Source: Euryarchaeota archaeon RBG_19FT_COMBO_56_21 (GTDB lineage: Archaea > Thermoplasmatota > Thermoplasmata > UBA10834). From it: a DNA stretch of 54,430 bases. The translations under genes were made by a program, and so were the position numbers. The notes under the pieces were generated by a model. It ran no database searches. It was not told the DNA's origin and worked only from the letters and a program-made list of their open reading frames with translations. Below are positions 37,545 through 47,151 of the stretch, one piece after another (position 1 is the stretch's first letter; every line of letters begins with the position of its first letter). The stretch is from contig MGWC01000001.1 in the NCBI GenBank assembly GCA_001800815.1, positions 1 through 54,430 on the forward strand, given 5' to 3'.

Positions 37545-38020
37545 AAGGATACGTGCTCGACACTTCTGTGCTCTACTATGGCAAGGACCTCCCCGCGGGA
37601 TATGAATTGGTAATCACTCCCGGAGTGGTGAACGAGCTGGACAAGGAGGATATGGGGACCAGGCTGGAACTGCTGCTCGCAACGCGCGTGAGAGTATCCT
37701 CGCCTTCTGAAAGGTCGCTGAAGAGGATAGAGATAGAAGCGGATAGGACGGGCGATTCGCGCAGGCTTTCCCAGACCGATAGAGAGATACTCGCTCTCGC
37801 CCTCGACCTTGGCTACGAGCTGATGACAGACGATTACTCGGTCCAGAATATCGCGAAAGTGATGGGCATTCCATGCAGAGGATTGGATCAGAAAGGCATT
37901 ACGGAGATCTTCGAATGGCAGGCCAAGTGCAGGGGATGCGGAAAACTGTTCCCCGCAGATGTGCACGTGTGCGACGTCTGCGGGAGTGAGACAAAGACGA
38001 AAAGGAAGAGGAAAAGTTAG
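37541..38020 (+). CDS. NOB1-like PIN-domain endoribonuclease with Zn ribbon
   Basis: YVLDTSVLYYGKDLP, LSQTDREILALALDLGYELMTDDYSVQNIA, C-terminal CRGCGKLFPADVHVCDVCGSETK; ATGA overlap with the ThiI-like gene. Confidence 0.9.
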   Translation: MKGYVLDTSVLYYGKDLPAGYELVITPGVVNELDKEDMGTRLELLLATRVRVSSPSERSLKRIEIEADRTGDSRRLSQTDREILALALDLGYELMTDDYSVQNIAKVMGIPCRGLDQKGITEIFEWQAKCRGCGKLFPADVHVCDVCGSETKTKRKRKS

Positions 38021-38334
38021 AGCCTCTCGAGCAGATATATCGTGACCGTGTCGTCGTCCTCGGGCGGGTCGCTCCTTGGATACCTCTTGGCCAGCTTGTT
38101 GTAGAGATCTCTCCTTGTCTCTCCTTTCTTGGCCTCCAGGTCGTACTGCAGGAAGGTCATGGGTATTTCCTTCAGCTTGTTCGAGCAGGAGTACAGCACG
38201 TTCGCCGTGAATCTCTTCTTCGGGCTAACGATCTCGACATTCTCGTCCGGGGAGTACTTCAACTCACCTTTGTGTATCCTGATGGTCGCGAACACGCGGT
38301 CATCAAGCTTCTTCCAGTCCTGTGAGAAGTCCAT
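38017..38334 (-). CDS. Conserved-looking small protein of unknown function
   Basis: 106-aa soluble ORF (MDFSQDWKKLDDRVFATIRIHKGELKYSPDENVEIVSPKKRF...), convergent with NOB1. Family not recognised. Confidence 0.6.
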   Translation of the reverse strand: MDFSQDWKKLDDRVFATIRIHKGELKYSPDENVEIVSPKKRFTANVLYSCSNKLKEIPMTFLQYDLEAKKGETRRDLYNKLAKRYPRSDPPEDDDTVTIYLLERL

Positions 38335-38440
38335 TGTTCGGAATCTCATCTCAATCCACGTATCAAGGAGTATCAGTTACTAGGCTTAAGCGTTACTTAC
38401 GAATCACAACGCCCACACTGCCGGAATCGGAGCCGCCCTA

Positions 38441-39526
38441 TCAAATTACGTAGAACACTTTCGTGCATCGAATTGCTCTTGCTAGCCCTCTCCGCCCGAG
38501 CACCCGCATCGCGAATTCTGTGCGCAAGTCCGACGGGAAGAACAGGTCCCCCAGCTTCCTGGTCCAGAGGGAGTTCGCGAGCGGCTTGCCCATCACCTCT
38601 CTCCATCTGCGGTCGTACGCGTCCAGTGGGATCCCTTTCTCCAAGTGTTCCTTGATCGTCTTCCCAGCTATCCTTCCTGCAATCATGGCTATGGGGATGC
38701 CACCGCCGTTGCTCGCCATCACATGACCCGCTGAGTCACCTACGAGCATTGCGTTGCCCCGAACGGTCCTATCAACAGGACCTGATTGCGGGACGAACCC
38801 CATGGTTAAACCCGTGTACGAAGGCACTCCGATCTTCTTGGCGAACCTATCAAACAATTCAGTGGGTTTGCCCATCAGAAGGTCGGGCCTGAAGCCGACC
38901 CCAATATTCGCTCCATTGTGCTTCGGTATCACCCATCCGTATCCACCGGGAGCGAGAGAGCCGAAATACATCTTCACGACAGGCTCGAAGCTCCCCTCCG
39001 CTTGGCATGCGATTGCTGGATATCTGGCGTCTGGGCGCTGCAGCCCAACGTCTCGGGCAGTCCTGGAGTTCGGGCCATCCGCGCCGACAATCACCTTTGC
39101 CTTGATCTCTCCTAAGGTCGTCGAGGCCACGCCGTTCGTGATCGAGTTCATCGATGTGGCCGTCTCAAGCCTCGCACCGGCCTCGACCGCAAGCTTCGCA
39201 AGGTGCTTGTCGAAGGCCCGGCGATCAAGCGTGATTCCCTCGAAGGGGACCCTATAGCCCCTCCCATTTGGAGATACGAGTTCGATGAATTCCGACCTCC
39301 CCATGACCAGTGAGCTGTCGACTGTAAGCAGCTCCTCCAGGTCTATCGTCTCGGGGAACATCGAGTACATCTCCTTGATCGCGGGGAGAAACTCGCCACA
39401 CTGAACGGGGTAGCCAATCTCCGTCCGTCTATCAATCAGAAGAACGTCCAGGCCCTTCCCCGCGCAGTATTTGGCGGTAGTGCTGCCTGCCGGACCCGCG
39501 CCGACGATCAGGACGTCGACTTCCAA
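38441..39526 (-). CDS. Geranylgeranyl reductase family flavoprotein
   Basis: VDVLIVGAGPAGSTTAKYCAGKGLDVLLIDRR, PVQCGEFLP, VIVGADGPNSRTAR, GNAMLVGDSAGHVMASNGGGIPIAMIAG. Apparent TTG start at 39526; upstream ORF extension rejected. Confidence 0.9.
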   Translation of the reverse strand: MEVDVLIVGAGPAGSTTAKYCAGKGLDVLLIDRRTEIGYPVQCGEFLPAIKEMYSMFPETIDLEELLTVDSSLVMGRSEFIELVSPNGRGYRVPFEGITLDRRAFDKHLAKLAVEAGARLETATSMNSITNGVASTTLGEIKAKVIVGADGPNSRTARDVGLQRPDARYPAIACQAEGSFEPVVKMYFGSLAPGGYGWVIPKHNGANIGVGFRPDLLMGKPTELFDRFAKKIGVPSYTGLTMGFVPQSGPVDRTVRGNAMLVGDSAGHVMASNGGGIPIAMIAGRIAGKTIKEHLEKGIPLDAYDRRWREVMGKPLANSLWTRKLGDLFFPSDLRTEFAMRVLGRRGLARAIRCTKVFYVI

Positions 39527-40218
39527 GGTTTCTTCCCCCTGGTCATCGTCGCGCCCTTCATCTCCAAGTACTCCGAGGTCACCTCGCAAAAGCCCGTCCG
39601 CTTCATGAGATCCTCGTAGACCCTCGTGGAGCCGAACGCCTCGTAGGTCTCCAGGAGCTTTGCATACGGATCCCTGGCCCATCTCTCCTTCGCCGCAGCG
39701 GGAGCCGCTATTCGGGTCAGTGGAGGCACCATGCGCCTCACATGTATCTCGAGCATCTTCGCAAGAGGGCCCGGAGGTGGTTTCGCCATGTCGACGACGA
39801 TTGCCTCTCCGCCTTCCTTGAGGACTCTGTGTATCTCGCCCAGCCCCCGCTCTTTGTCGAAGAAGTCGCGGAAGGAGAAAACACAGAACACCTTGTCGAC
39901 GCTCCCGGCAGTCATTGGTATCTCCTCGCCCACGCCTCTGAGGAACGATACACGCTCTGGGTCGACGTTCTTCGCAGCGGCTTTTGAGAGGTCGGGAGAC
40001 GGCTCGAGCGCGAAGACGCTCTTTGATGACAAGTGCTTCGTGAAATTGCCAGGACCTGAACCTATCTCCAGGACGATGTCCTCGGGTTTGGCCAGCGCGG
40101 CAACCTTCTTTCGCCATCGATCGACCATTCCAAAGGTGATCAGCCAGTTCACTCGCTCGTAGTACGGCCCGACCTCTTCCATCGCATCCATGAGATCGCG
40201 CCACTCATTGGTGGACAT
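39508..40218 (-). CDS. SAM-dependent methyltransferase, UbiE/MenG-like
   Basis: YYERVNWLITFGMVDRWRKK, VLEIGSGPGNFTKHL, VFCVFSFRDFFDKERGLGEIHRVLKEGGEAIVVDMAKP. Confidence 0.78.
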   Translation of the reverse strand: MSTNEWRDLMDAMEEVGPYYERVNWLITFGMVDRWRKKVAALAKPEDIVLEIGSGPGNFTKHLSSKSVFALEPSPDLSKAAAKNVDPERVSFLRGVGEEIPMTAGSVDKVFCVFSFRDFFDKERGLGEIHRVLKEGGEAIVVDMAKPPPGPLAKMLEIHVRRMVPPLTRIAAPAAAKERWARDPYAKLLETYEAFGSTRVYEDLMKRTGFCEVTSEYLEMKGATMTRGKKPWKSTS

Positions 40219-40242
40219 TCCATGCGGATCCAATCAAATCAC

Positions 40243-41226
40243 CTACGAGTCCCGTTCGAGAACCTTCTTGACGAGGTTTCTCAAGCCCGCGCTATACTGC
40301 GTATTCGTCAGGCATCCGAGATGACCTAGCGCCTCCATTCCGTAGTACTCGCTCATGCCCTTTGCCTTCTCGACGGCTCCTGACTTGATCACTAGCCTGG
40401 CGCACTTCCTGACCTCCTCGCTTGAGGGAGTCTCCGATGTGATGACATCGAAGATAGCCTTCTTGATATCCTCCGAACCCTTGATGGCCAGAAGGGAAGG
40501 GAGAGTCAGGTTGCCCTCCTTCAGATCGTTGCCAGCCGTCTTCCCGGTCTTCTTCTCGTCCCCCGTGAAGTCCAGGATATCGTCTATGATCTGGAATGCG
40601 ATGCCGAGGTCTAGGCCGTAGCTGCCCAATGCTGATATCTCGTCCGCGGTCGCCCCTGCGAGATACGCACCAACCATAGCGCCCGCCCTGATGGGCTGCG
40701 CAGTCTTCCTCTCGGCAACCTGGAGATAAGTGTTAACGCTGAGATCCTTCCTGTGCCTGTACCGGTTCTGAAGGATCTCTCCTTCCGCAAGCGCAGTGCA
40801 GGCGTCCGCCGTGGTCTCGACAACGACCTTGTCGAACACGCCTCCCAACCGGAAGGCCTTGACGAAGAGAAAATCTCCAGTAACGACTGCCGAGTGAAGA
40901 CCCCACTTCTTGTAGACTGTGTCTCGGCCCCGCCTAGTAGAACCGCCGTCGTTGACGTCGTCGTGAACAAGGGTGGCCGAATGTATGAGTTCGAACCCGG
41001 CGGCGATGTCCACGATCTTCTTGATGTCCGCGCCTCCGAGTGCCTTGTATGCTAGAATCGTCACGGTCGGGCGGATGCGCTTCCCGCCCGCATCGATGAC
41101 ATGGAGGGATGCCTCCGTCAGAACCTTCTCCTGAGACTTCACCATTTCATGGAGCTTGTCGTCGACCATCTGGAGCTCTTTCTTTATGCCGAAGTCCCAT
41201 GGCGATGTCGTCATGGCGATGCGCAT
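40243..41226 (-). CDS. Polyprenyl/geranylgeranyl diphosphate synthase
   Basis: DAGGKRIRP, LIHSATLVHDDVNDGGSTRRGRDTV (first Asp-rich motif), FQIIDDILDFTGD (second). Start among 41235/41226/41214 uncertain. Confidence 0.92.
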   Translation of the reverse strand: MRIAMTTSPWDFGIKKELQMVDDKLHEMVKSQEKVLTEASLHVIDAGGKRIRPTVTILAYKALGGADIKKIVDIAAGFELIHSATLVHDDVNDGGSTRRGRDTVYKKWGLHSAVVTGDFLFVKAFRLGGVFDKVVVETTADACTALAEGEILQNRYRHRKDLSVNTYLQVAERKTAQPIRAGAMVGAYLAGATADEISALGSYGLDLGIAFQIIDDILDFTGDEKKTGKTAGNDLKEGNLTLPSLLAIKGSEDIKKAIFDVITSETPSSEEVRKCARLVIKSGAVEKAKGMSEYYGMEALGHLGCLTNTQYSAGLRNLVKKVLERDS

Positions 41227-41319
41227 ATAACCCAATGCATACTTAAGCGTAATGCCTTCTGGCTAGTGCTGTTTTCGGGCATCTGGCATGACAGAAAACG
41301 GAGGCATTTGGGCATCGAC

Positions 41320-42816
41320 TCAGGGCCAACCGGAGGGCAGTCCCGCGAACGCCTCGGCCGCTGTGCGGCATGCCTCGACGAACGGGTCGGGGAACAGTCC
41401 GATGCCAACGACCATGACGACCGCAAAGAGGATCGCTACTGTCAGGATTGGCGGTACCTTCACAGTCGTCTCAGGGCCTTTCTCCATGTACATGTACTTG
41501 ATCACGCGCGCGTAATAGTACAGAGACAGGGCGCTGTTGAGGACGCCTGCTACCGCCAGCCAAACGAGCCACGACGGTCCGGGGTCGATCGATGCGTAGA
41601 CAGACGAGGAGAAGAGCACGAACTTGCTCGCGAATCCCGCCAGGGGCGGAATGCCAGCAAGAGACAGCAGGAATAGCGTCATGGTGAGCGCGAGGAACGG
41701 GGATCTCTTGCTCAGACCCTTGAAACCATCCAAGCGTTCGCCTATCGCGATCGCGCCCATCGCGGCAACGACCATGAACGCCCCTGACTTCATGAACGCG
41801 TGCGTGAGGATATGGAGCAGGCCCCCTGCGAGCGCGTACTGGGTCCCGACGGGCAGAACTATCAATATGTATCCCGCCTGGGCGATCGACGAGTATGCGA
41901 GCATCCTCTTGATGTTCGTCTGGGAGACCGCGATAAGGTTGCCCACCGTCATCGTGATTATCGCGAGCGCTGCGATGGCCACTTCCCAGTCGGTCTTCGT
42001 CAGGATCATGCCGATCAGGAATATCTTGAAGAGGGCTGCGAACCCCATCTTCTTGGAGGCCGCGGCCAGAAGGCCGGAGATCGGCGTCGGGGCCCCCTCG
42101 TATACATCCGGGGCCCACATGTGGAACGGGACCATGGCGATCTTGAAGCCCAAACCCGCCATGAGCAGCACAGATGCCAGTATGAGCATGGGCTCCGCGT
42201 CAATCCCGGCTGGGTTCCCCGCAAGGATGGGCTCGATCCCGACGATCCGCGTGGTGCCCGCAATGCCGTAGATGAGCGTTATTGCGAACAAGGTGAGGGC
42301 GGAGGAGAATCCTCCGATGATGAAGTACTTCGTCGCAGCTTCCGCGGACCTCTTCTCGGTCTTCCTGAAGCCGGACAGCGCAAACGACGATATACCCGCT
42401 ATCTCGAGCCCAACGAAGAGCGCGATCAGGTCGGTGGATTCGGCCACGATAGTCATGCCGGTAATGGCCAGCAGTATGAGCGAATAGTACTCGCCCTGGT
42501 TCCGATCAGTCCTGATGAACTCCGGGGACCCGAGCACGACCACTATCCCGACGAACAAGAATACGAGCATGAACAGCCCGGAGAACGCGTTGACCTCGAT
42601 CAGGTCTATCATGCTTGTGGACATCGCCCAGACATCCAGGAAAAGCCACCCGACCAATAGTATCACGAGGGACACAAGAGGAACGAGCGACACGAGGGCC
42701 AACACCCGCTTGTCCTTGAACAGGTAGTCCAACGCGGGGAGCACCAGCGCGAACACTATCAATACGAGTTGAGGCATGAGCGACTCAAGATAGTTCCAGA
42801 CGGCCATCTCATCCAC
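41320..42816 (-). CDS. nuoN: Complex I-like subunit N
   Basis: Multi-TM; SGFRKTEKRSAEAATKYFIIGGFSSALTLFAITLIYG, KIAMVPFHMWAPDVYEGAPTPISGLLAAASKKMGFAAL. Confidence 0.94.
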   Translation of the reverse strand: MDEMAVWNYLESLMPQLVLIVFALVLPALDYLFKDKRVLALVSLVPLVSLVILLVGWLFLDVWAMSTSMIDLIEVNAFSGLFMLVFLFVGIVVVLGSPEFIRTDRNQGEYYSLILLAITGMTIVAESTDLIALFVGLEIAGISSFALSGFRKTEKRSAEAATKYFIIGGFSSALTLFAITLIYGIAGTTRIVGIEPILAGNPAGIDAEPMLILASVLLMAGLGFKIAMVPFHMWAPDVYEGAPTPISGLLAAASKKMGFAALFKIFLIGMILTKTDWEVAIAALAIITMTVGNLIAVSQTNIKRMLAYSSIAQAGYILIVLPVGTQYALAGGLLHILTHAFMKSGAFMVVAAMGAIAIGERLDGFKGLSKRSPFLALTMTLFLLSLAGIPPLAGFASKFVLFSSSVYASIDPGPSWLVWLAVAGVLNSALSLYYYARVIKYMYMEKGPETTVKVPPILTVAILFAVVMVVGIGLFPDPFVEACRTAAEAFAGLPSGWP

Positions 42817-44335
42817 CTCCTGCGAACAGCACTTGCACTATCCGCACAGCAGGGTCGATGTACTGGAAGATCACGAGCGGGAAGACCCCGAAAATCGCAA
42901 TGACCGCGATCAGTGTGCCCACAGGGACCCCTTCGAACCAATCGATGTCGTGTATGTGGGAGGTATCGATCTTATCCGTCATCGGGCCGAACATGGACCG
43001 CTGCAGGGCCCACAAGTAGTAGCCCGCGGTTATGGCGACGGCTATCATCGGCAGGAGCAGCCACAAGCCCCAGGTCTGGTACACGCTGGCGAAGACCATG
43101 AACTCCGCAGCGAAACTCACGAGGCCGGGCAGCCCCAGGGACGCCAAGAAGCCTATCGTCATCATCGTAGCCGCGTTCGGCATCTTCTTCGAGAGCCCTC
43201 CGAGGCTAGGTATCATCCTAGTGCCCGCGTGGTGCTGAACCACGCCGCACATCATGAATAGGACTGCCGTCACGAGACCGTGAGCGAACATCTGGAACAC
43301 GCCTGCGACGATCCCCAGCTGCGTGAACGTGGCGTATCCCAGCAGAACGAAACCCATGTGGCTGATCGAGCTGTAAGCGACCATCTTCTTCAGGTCGCGC
43401 TGAGCCAGACAGACCATCGCTCCATATAGGATGCTCGCGATCGCTATCGCGGCCATCACGAGCTGCATCGCATCCGCGCCTGCAGGCAATGTGGGCATCG
43501 AGACCCTGATGATGCCGTAGCCGCCCATCTTCAGCAACAGGCCGGCCAGGAGAACGCTTCCTGCGGTGGGGGCCTCGACATGCGCGTCGGGCAGCCAAGT
43601 GTGGAAGGGCACCATCGGCAGCTTCACGCCGAACCCGAAGAAGGTGGCAGCGAAGGCTATGATCTGGAACGTTCGGCCGAACTCTGAGAGCCCGGCCCTC
43701 CAGATGTCTTCCATCCCGAACGAATTGACACCCGCTTGGAAGTACATCGCCATAATGGCGATGAGCATCGCGAGGCTCGCGATGTGTGTGTATATGAAGA
43801 ACTTGATCGCGGCGTAATCCTTCCTCGGACCTCCCCAGACGCCTATCAGGAAGTACATCGGGATGAGGACTATCTCCCAGAATACGTAGAACACGAAGTA
43901 GTCGAGAGTGGAGAAGACGCCCAGTACGCCGACCTCGAGGATCAACATCAGCCCGAAGTACTCCTTCGGCCTCTGCTTCGTGTCCCACGAGAACACGATG
44001 GACAGCGTGGTGAGAAGTGTGGTCAGCAGGAACATGGGCAGGCCAATGCCGTCAAGGCCCACGATGTACCGAATCCCGAGCGACTGTATCCATGAGTACT
44101 CCTCATAGTACTGGAAATCGAAGAAGCCGTTCCCCTCGTGGTATCCGGTGGCAGAGCCATCGGGCTCGACCATAAAGTCCACCGCAACGAGCAACGAAAG
44201 CACAAGGGCCGCCAGCGAGAAGGAGAACGCGACCCATTTCGCGTACTTCTCGTACCTGCCGAGACTGAAGGTCGCGATGGCGCCTATCAGAGGCAGCAGT
44301 ATGATGATCGAGATGATTGGTATGTTCTCGAACAT
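42809..44335 (-). CDS. nuoM: Complex I-like subunit M
   Basis: WEIVLIPMYFLIGVWGG, KLPMVPFHTWLPDAHVEAPTAGSVLLAGLLLKMGGYGIIR. Confidence 0.95.
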   Translation of the reverse strand: MFENIPIISIIILLPLIGAIATFSLGRYEKYAKWVAFSFSLAALVLSLLVAVDFMVEPDGSATGYHEGNGFFDFQYYEEYSWIQSLGIRYIVGLDGIGLPMFLLTTLLTTLSIVFSWDTKQRPKEYFGLMLILEVGVLGVFSTLDYFVFYVFWEIVLIPMYFLIGVWGGPRKDYAAIKFFIYTHIASLAMLIAIMAMYFQAGVNSFGMEDIWRAGLSEFGRTFQIIAFAATFFGFGVKLPMVPFHTWLPDAHVEAPTAGSVLLAGLLLKMGGYGIIRVSMPTLPAGADAMQLVMAAIAIASILYGAMVCLAQRDLKKMVAYSSISHMGFVLLGYATFTQLGIVAGVFQMFAHGLVTAVLFMMCGVVQHHAGTRMIPSLGGLSKKMPNAATMMTIGFLASLGLPGLVSFAAEFMVFASVYQTWGLWLLLPMIAVAITAGYYLWALQRSMFGPMTDKIDTSHIHDIDWFEGVPVGTLIAVIAIFGVFPLVIFQYIDPAVRIVQVLFAGGG

Positions 44336-44338
44336 GGT

Positions 44339-46315
44339 TCACCAACCTCCCCAGGGCACGACGAACAACAGGAATGCGAGGAGTATGACGATGCCCAAGA
44401 TGATCAGGCTCGCGTATCTCTGCACATTCCCGCTCTGAGCCTTCCTTATGATTCCGCCGATGCTGGCGCCCAGGTATGAGAATCCGTTGACCGCACCGTC
44501 GATGACGCGTCTGTCGAAGGCATCGCAGACCAGCGAAAACCCGTACCAGACCTTGCACGCGAAGTCGTCGTAGAACTTGCTGATGTACCATCTGTTCTCG
44601 AGCGCCCTCTGCAAAGTGCCTGCGGTGCCTCTGGCGAATACCGAGCGGTCGAATCCCGGCATGTAGTACATTCTATATGCCAGCAGAATCCCGACAACCG
44701 CGAGTGCCAGCGACACGTATGTCAGCGGGTCGGTGAAGATCTCAACCGCGACATCCATCGCAGACTCGTGTCCTGCCAATACATGCTCCTCGATCGGAAG
44801 CTCCATGAACGCCTTGAATCCGTCTCCCGCAAACAGCGCGAACCCGGAGGTTATCGCCAACCCCGCCAGAATGATTAGTGGGATGGTCATAATCCTAGGT
44901 GACTCGTGTGCGTGGTAATCCGACCGTGCCTTGCCAGCGAAGGTCATGAACCACATCCTGAACATGTAGAAGGCCGTCATGAAAGCGGTCGCGATGCCCA
45001 GCACCCAGAGCAACAGAAAAATCGGGTCGAGATCTCCCGCATGATAAACGGCAGCGAGCACCTCATCCTTGCTCCAGAACCCGGATAATGGCGGTACGCC
45101 CGCGATAGCTAGCGCTCCTATGAGCATCGTCGTTGAGGTGATCTTCATATGCTTGCGTAGCCCGCCCATAAGTCGCATGTCGTTTGTGCCGACGGCGTGT
45201 ATGACGCTGCCAGCGCATAGGAACAGAAGCGCCTTGAAGAAGGCGTGGTTCATTAGATGGAATGTCGCGGCAGTGTAGCCGCTCGGGTTCTGGAGATGAT
45301 ACACCAAGTATCCCCCGGCCCCCAATCCAAGGATCATATAGCCCAGCTGACTGATGGTGCTGTAAGCCAGCACTCTCTTGATATCGTTGGCAGCCAAGGC
45401 GCAAGTGGCAGCAATGAGCGCCGTGACGCCACCTATGACGGCCGCGAACAACAAGCTCTCCGGCGTCTGGACAAGCAGAGGATACGTCCTCGCGGTCAAG
45501 TACACGCCCGCTTTCACCATGGTCGCAGCATGGATGAGCGCCGACACCGTTGTTGGGCCCTCCATCGCATCAGGCAGCCATTCGTGCAACGGGAACTGCG
45601 CGCTCTTGCCGATCGCTCCGCCGAAGATCAACGCGGTCGACAGAATCAGTATATCCGAGGGAACCGTCGGAGCACCCGCAGCGCCGCTGTTTACGTCGAA
45701 CAAGACAGCGAAATCGAGGTTTCCGACGTACTTGAAAAGCAGGATGATCCCTGCCATAAACATGATGTCGCCCACGCGCGTGACTATGAACGCGCGCTTG
45801 GCCGCGCTCGCGGCGGACGGCTTCTGATACCAGAAGCCTATGAGAAGGTAGGAGCACAGGCCCACGAGCTCCCAGAAGATGAACATCTGGAGGTAGTTGT
45901 CCGCGATGACCAGGCCGTACATCACCGATATGAACAGCATGATCTCGGCGTAGTACCTCCGTCTGGTCTCTCCCTCCGCGTGCATGTACCCGCCGGAGTA
46001 GACGACAACCAGAGTACCGACTATCGATACGACAAGGAGCATCAGCGCGGCCAGCTGGTCGATCCAGATCCCAAATGTGACTTCGTAGCCGCCGATGATC
46101 AGCCAAGTGGTCCGAGGTGCGTCTTCGGTGAGCGTGTTTCCGTTCATTACCTCCCAGATCACGAGGAACGAGAGAGCGAGTGCTCCTCCTGCGCCCGCGA
46201 TTCCGTACCCCCAGCCATCCTCCCATCCGAGAGTCCTCTTGGGCATCAGCGCTATCAGAATGAAGGCGATGAACGGGAACACCGGTATGAGCCATGCGTA
46301 CTGGAGCACGTCCAT
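44339..46315 (-). CDS. nuoL: Complex I-like subunit L
   Basis: FWELVGLCSYLLIGFWYQKPSAASAAKRAFIVTRVGD, KSAQFPLHEWLPDAMEGPTTVSALIHAATMVKAGVYLTAR. Confidence 0.96.
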   Translation of the reverse strand: MDVLQYAWLIPVFPFIAFILIALMPKRTLGWEDGWGYGIAGAGGALALSFLVIWEVMNGNTLTEDAPRTTWLIIGGYEVTFGIWIDQLAALMLLVVSIVGTLVVVYSGGYMHAEGETRRRYYAEIMLFISVMYGLVIADNYLQMFIFWELVGLCSYLLIGFWYQKPSAASAAKRAFIVTRVGDIMFMAGIILLFKYVGNLDFAVLFDVNSGAAGAPTVPSDILILSTALIFGGAIGKSAQFPLHEWLPDAMEGPTTVSALIHAATMVKAGVYLTARTYPLLVQTPESLLFAAVIGGVTALIAATCALAANDIKRVLAYSTISQLGYMILGLGAGGYLVYHLQNPSGYTAATFHLMNHAFFKALLFLCAGSVIHAVGTNDMRLMGGLRKHMKITSTTMLIGALAIAGVPPLSGFWSKDEVLAAVYHAGDLDPIFLLLWVLGIATAFMTAFYMFRMWFMTFAGKARSDYHAHESPRIMTIPLIILAGLAITSGFALFAGDGFKAFMELPIEEHVLAGHESAMDVAVEIFTDPLTYVSLALAVVGILLAYRMYYMPGFDRSVFARGTAGTLQRALENRWYISKFYDDFACKVWYGFSLVCDAFDRRVIDGAVNGFSYLGASIGGIIRKAQSGNVQRYASLIILGIVILLAFLLFVVPWGGW

Positions 46316-46316
46316 C

Positions 46317-46643
46317 TTACCACCTCAGGATGTTGATCTTGTCAACATCGATAGTCTGATACCTTCTGTAGACCGACAGCAGTATCGCCAATCCCACGGC
46401 AACCTCTGCGGCCGCAATCGCTATCGAGAAGAGAGCAAACGCCTGACCAGTCGCATCCGTGCCTAGTGTTGGATGCAGCGAACTGTAGTAGGAGCTGAAG
46501 GCGACGAGGTTGATGTTCGCGGCGTTGAGCATGATCTCGATCGACATCAGCACGACGATTGCATTCCTTCTAGTCATGACGCCATAGACGCCCACGGCGA
46601 GCAGGAGGGAGCTGAGTATGAGCCAATACTCTATCGGGATCAT
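46317..46643 (-). CDS. nuoK: Complex I-like subunit K
   Basis: GVMTRRNAIVVLMSIEIMLNAANINLVAFS, AAAEVAVGLAILLSVYRRYQTIDVDKINILRW. Confidence 0.95.
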   Translation of the reverse strand: MIPIEYWLILSSLLLAVGVYGVMTRRNAIVVLMSIEIMLNAANINLVAFSSYYSSLHPTLGTDATGQAFALFSIAIAAAEVAVGLAILLSVYRRYQTIDVDKINILRW

Positions 46644-46885
46644 TCTTCCTCCTCCTTCGCCAGGAACACTCCGCCCAGGAGCGCGACCAATAGCAACAAT
46701 CCGATGAACAGCATCACGAGACCGTATCCGGAAGCATCGCTCTCGCCGAACAGCGCATTCCCAACATCTTCATTGGTGGTGTTGTCGAGTGTCGTAGCAT
46801 CCGGCCACGATACTTGCATGATGGCTCCAACGAACAACAACGCGAGTGCGAGCACCATGAGAGCTCGGAACAACCCAGAGTTCAT
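46640..46885 (-). CDS. nuoJ: Complex I-like subunit J, C-terminal half
   Basis: 81 aa, two TM helices, between K and the J N-terminal half; YGLVMLFIGLLLLVALLGGVFLAKEE. Confidence 0.7.
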   Translation of the reverse strand: MNSGLFRALMVLALALLFVGAIMQVSWPDATTLDNTTNEDVGNALFGESDASGYGLVMLFIGLLLLVALLGGVFLAKEEEE

Positions 46886-47151
46886 CGCTTCTCACTCTCC
46901 ATGATCTCGCGCCTTGTGAGCATGATACCGAAGAGGATTACCACGACTACTGCCCCGACATAGACGAGTATCTGGACTATCGCAACGAACTCAGCGCTCA
47001 GCATGATGTACAGCGCAGCGATCGCGATGAAGCATGTTGCCAGACCGACCACGCTGTGGACGATCTCCCTCGCCCTGATCACATATATCGCTGAGAGCAG
47101 GGTCGACGCAGACAAGAACAGGAATACGAACATCTCCCAGTCCAAGGTCAC
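46882..47151 (-). CDS. nuoJ: Complex I-like subunit J, N-terminal half
   Basis: VIRAREIVHSVVGLATCFIAIAALYIMLSAEFVAIVQILVYVGAVVVVILFGIMLT is NuoJ-like; GTG start at 47151 overlaps the upstream stop. Confidence 0.85.
   Translation of the reverse strand: MTLDWEMFVFLFLSASTLLSAIYVIRAREIVHSVVGLATCFIAIAALYIMLSAEFVAIVQILVYVGAVVVVILFGIMLTRREIMESEKR

Noticed and set aside
39527-40204. N-terminal 226 codons of the 587-aa ORF 38441..40204
   Set aside because: Overlaps the confident methyltransferase in another frame; sequence is Arg/Gly-rich nonsense until LEVDVLIVGAGPAG.
41800-42660. 286-aa + strand ORF antisense to nuoN
   Set aside because: Antisense shadow, biased composition.
45257-46336. 359-aa + strand ORF antisense to nuoL
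   Set aside because: Shadow ORF opposite a strongly supported membrane subunit; no family signature.
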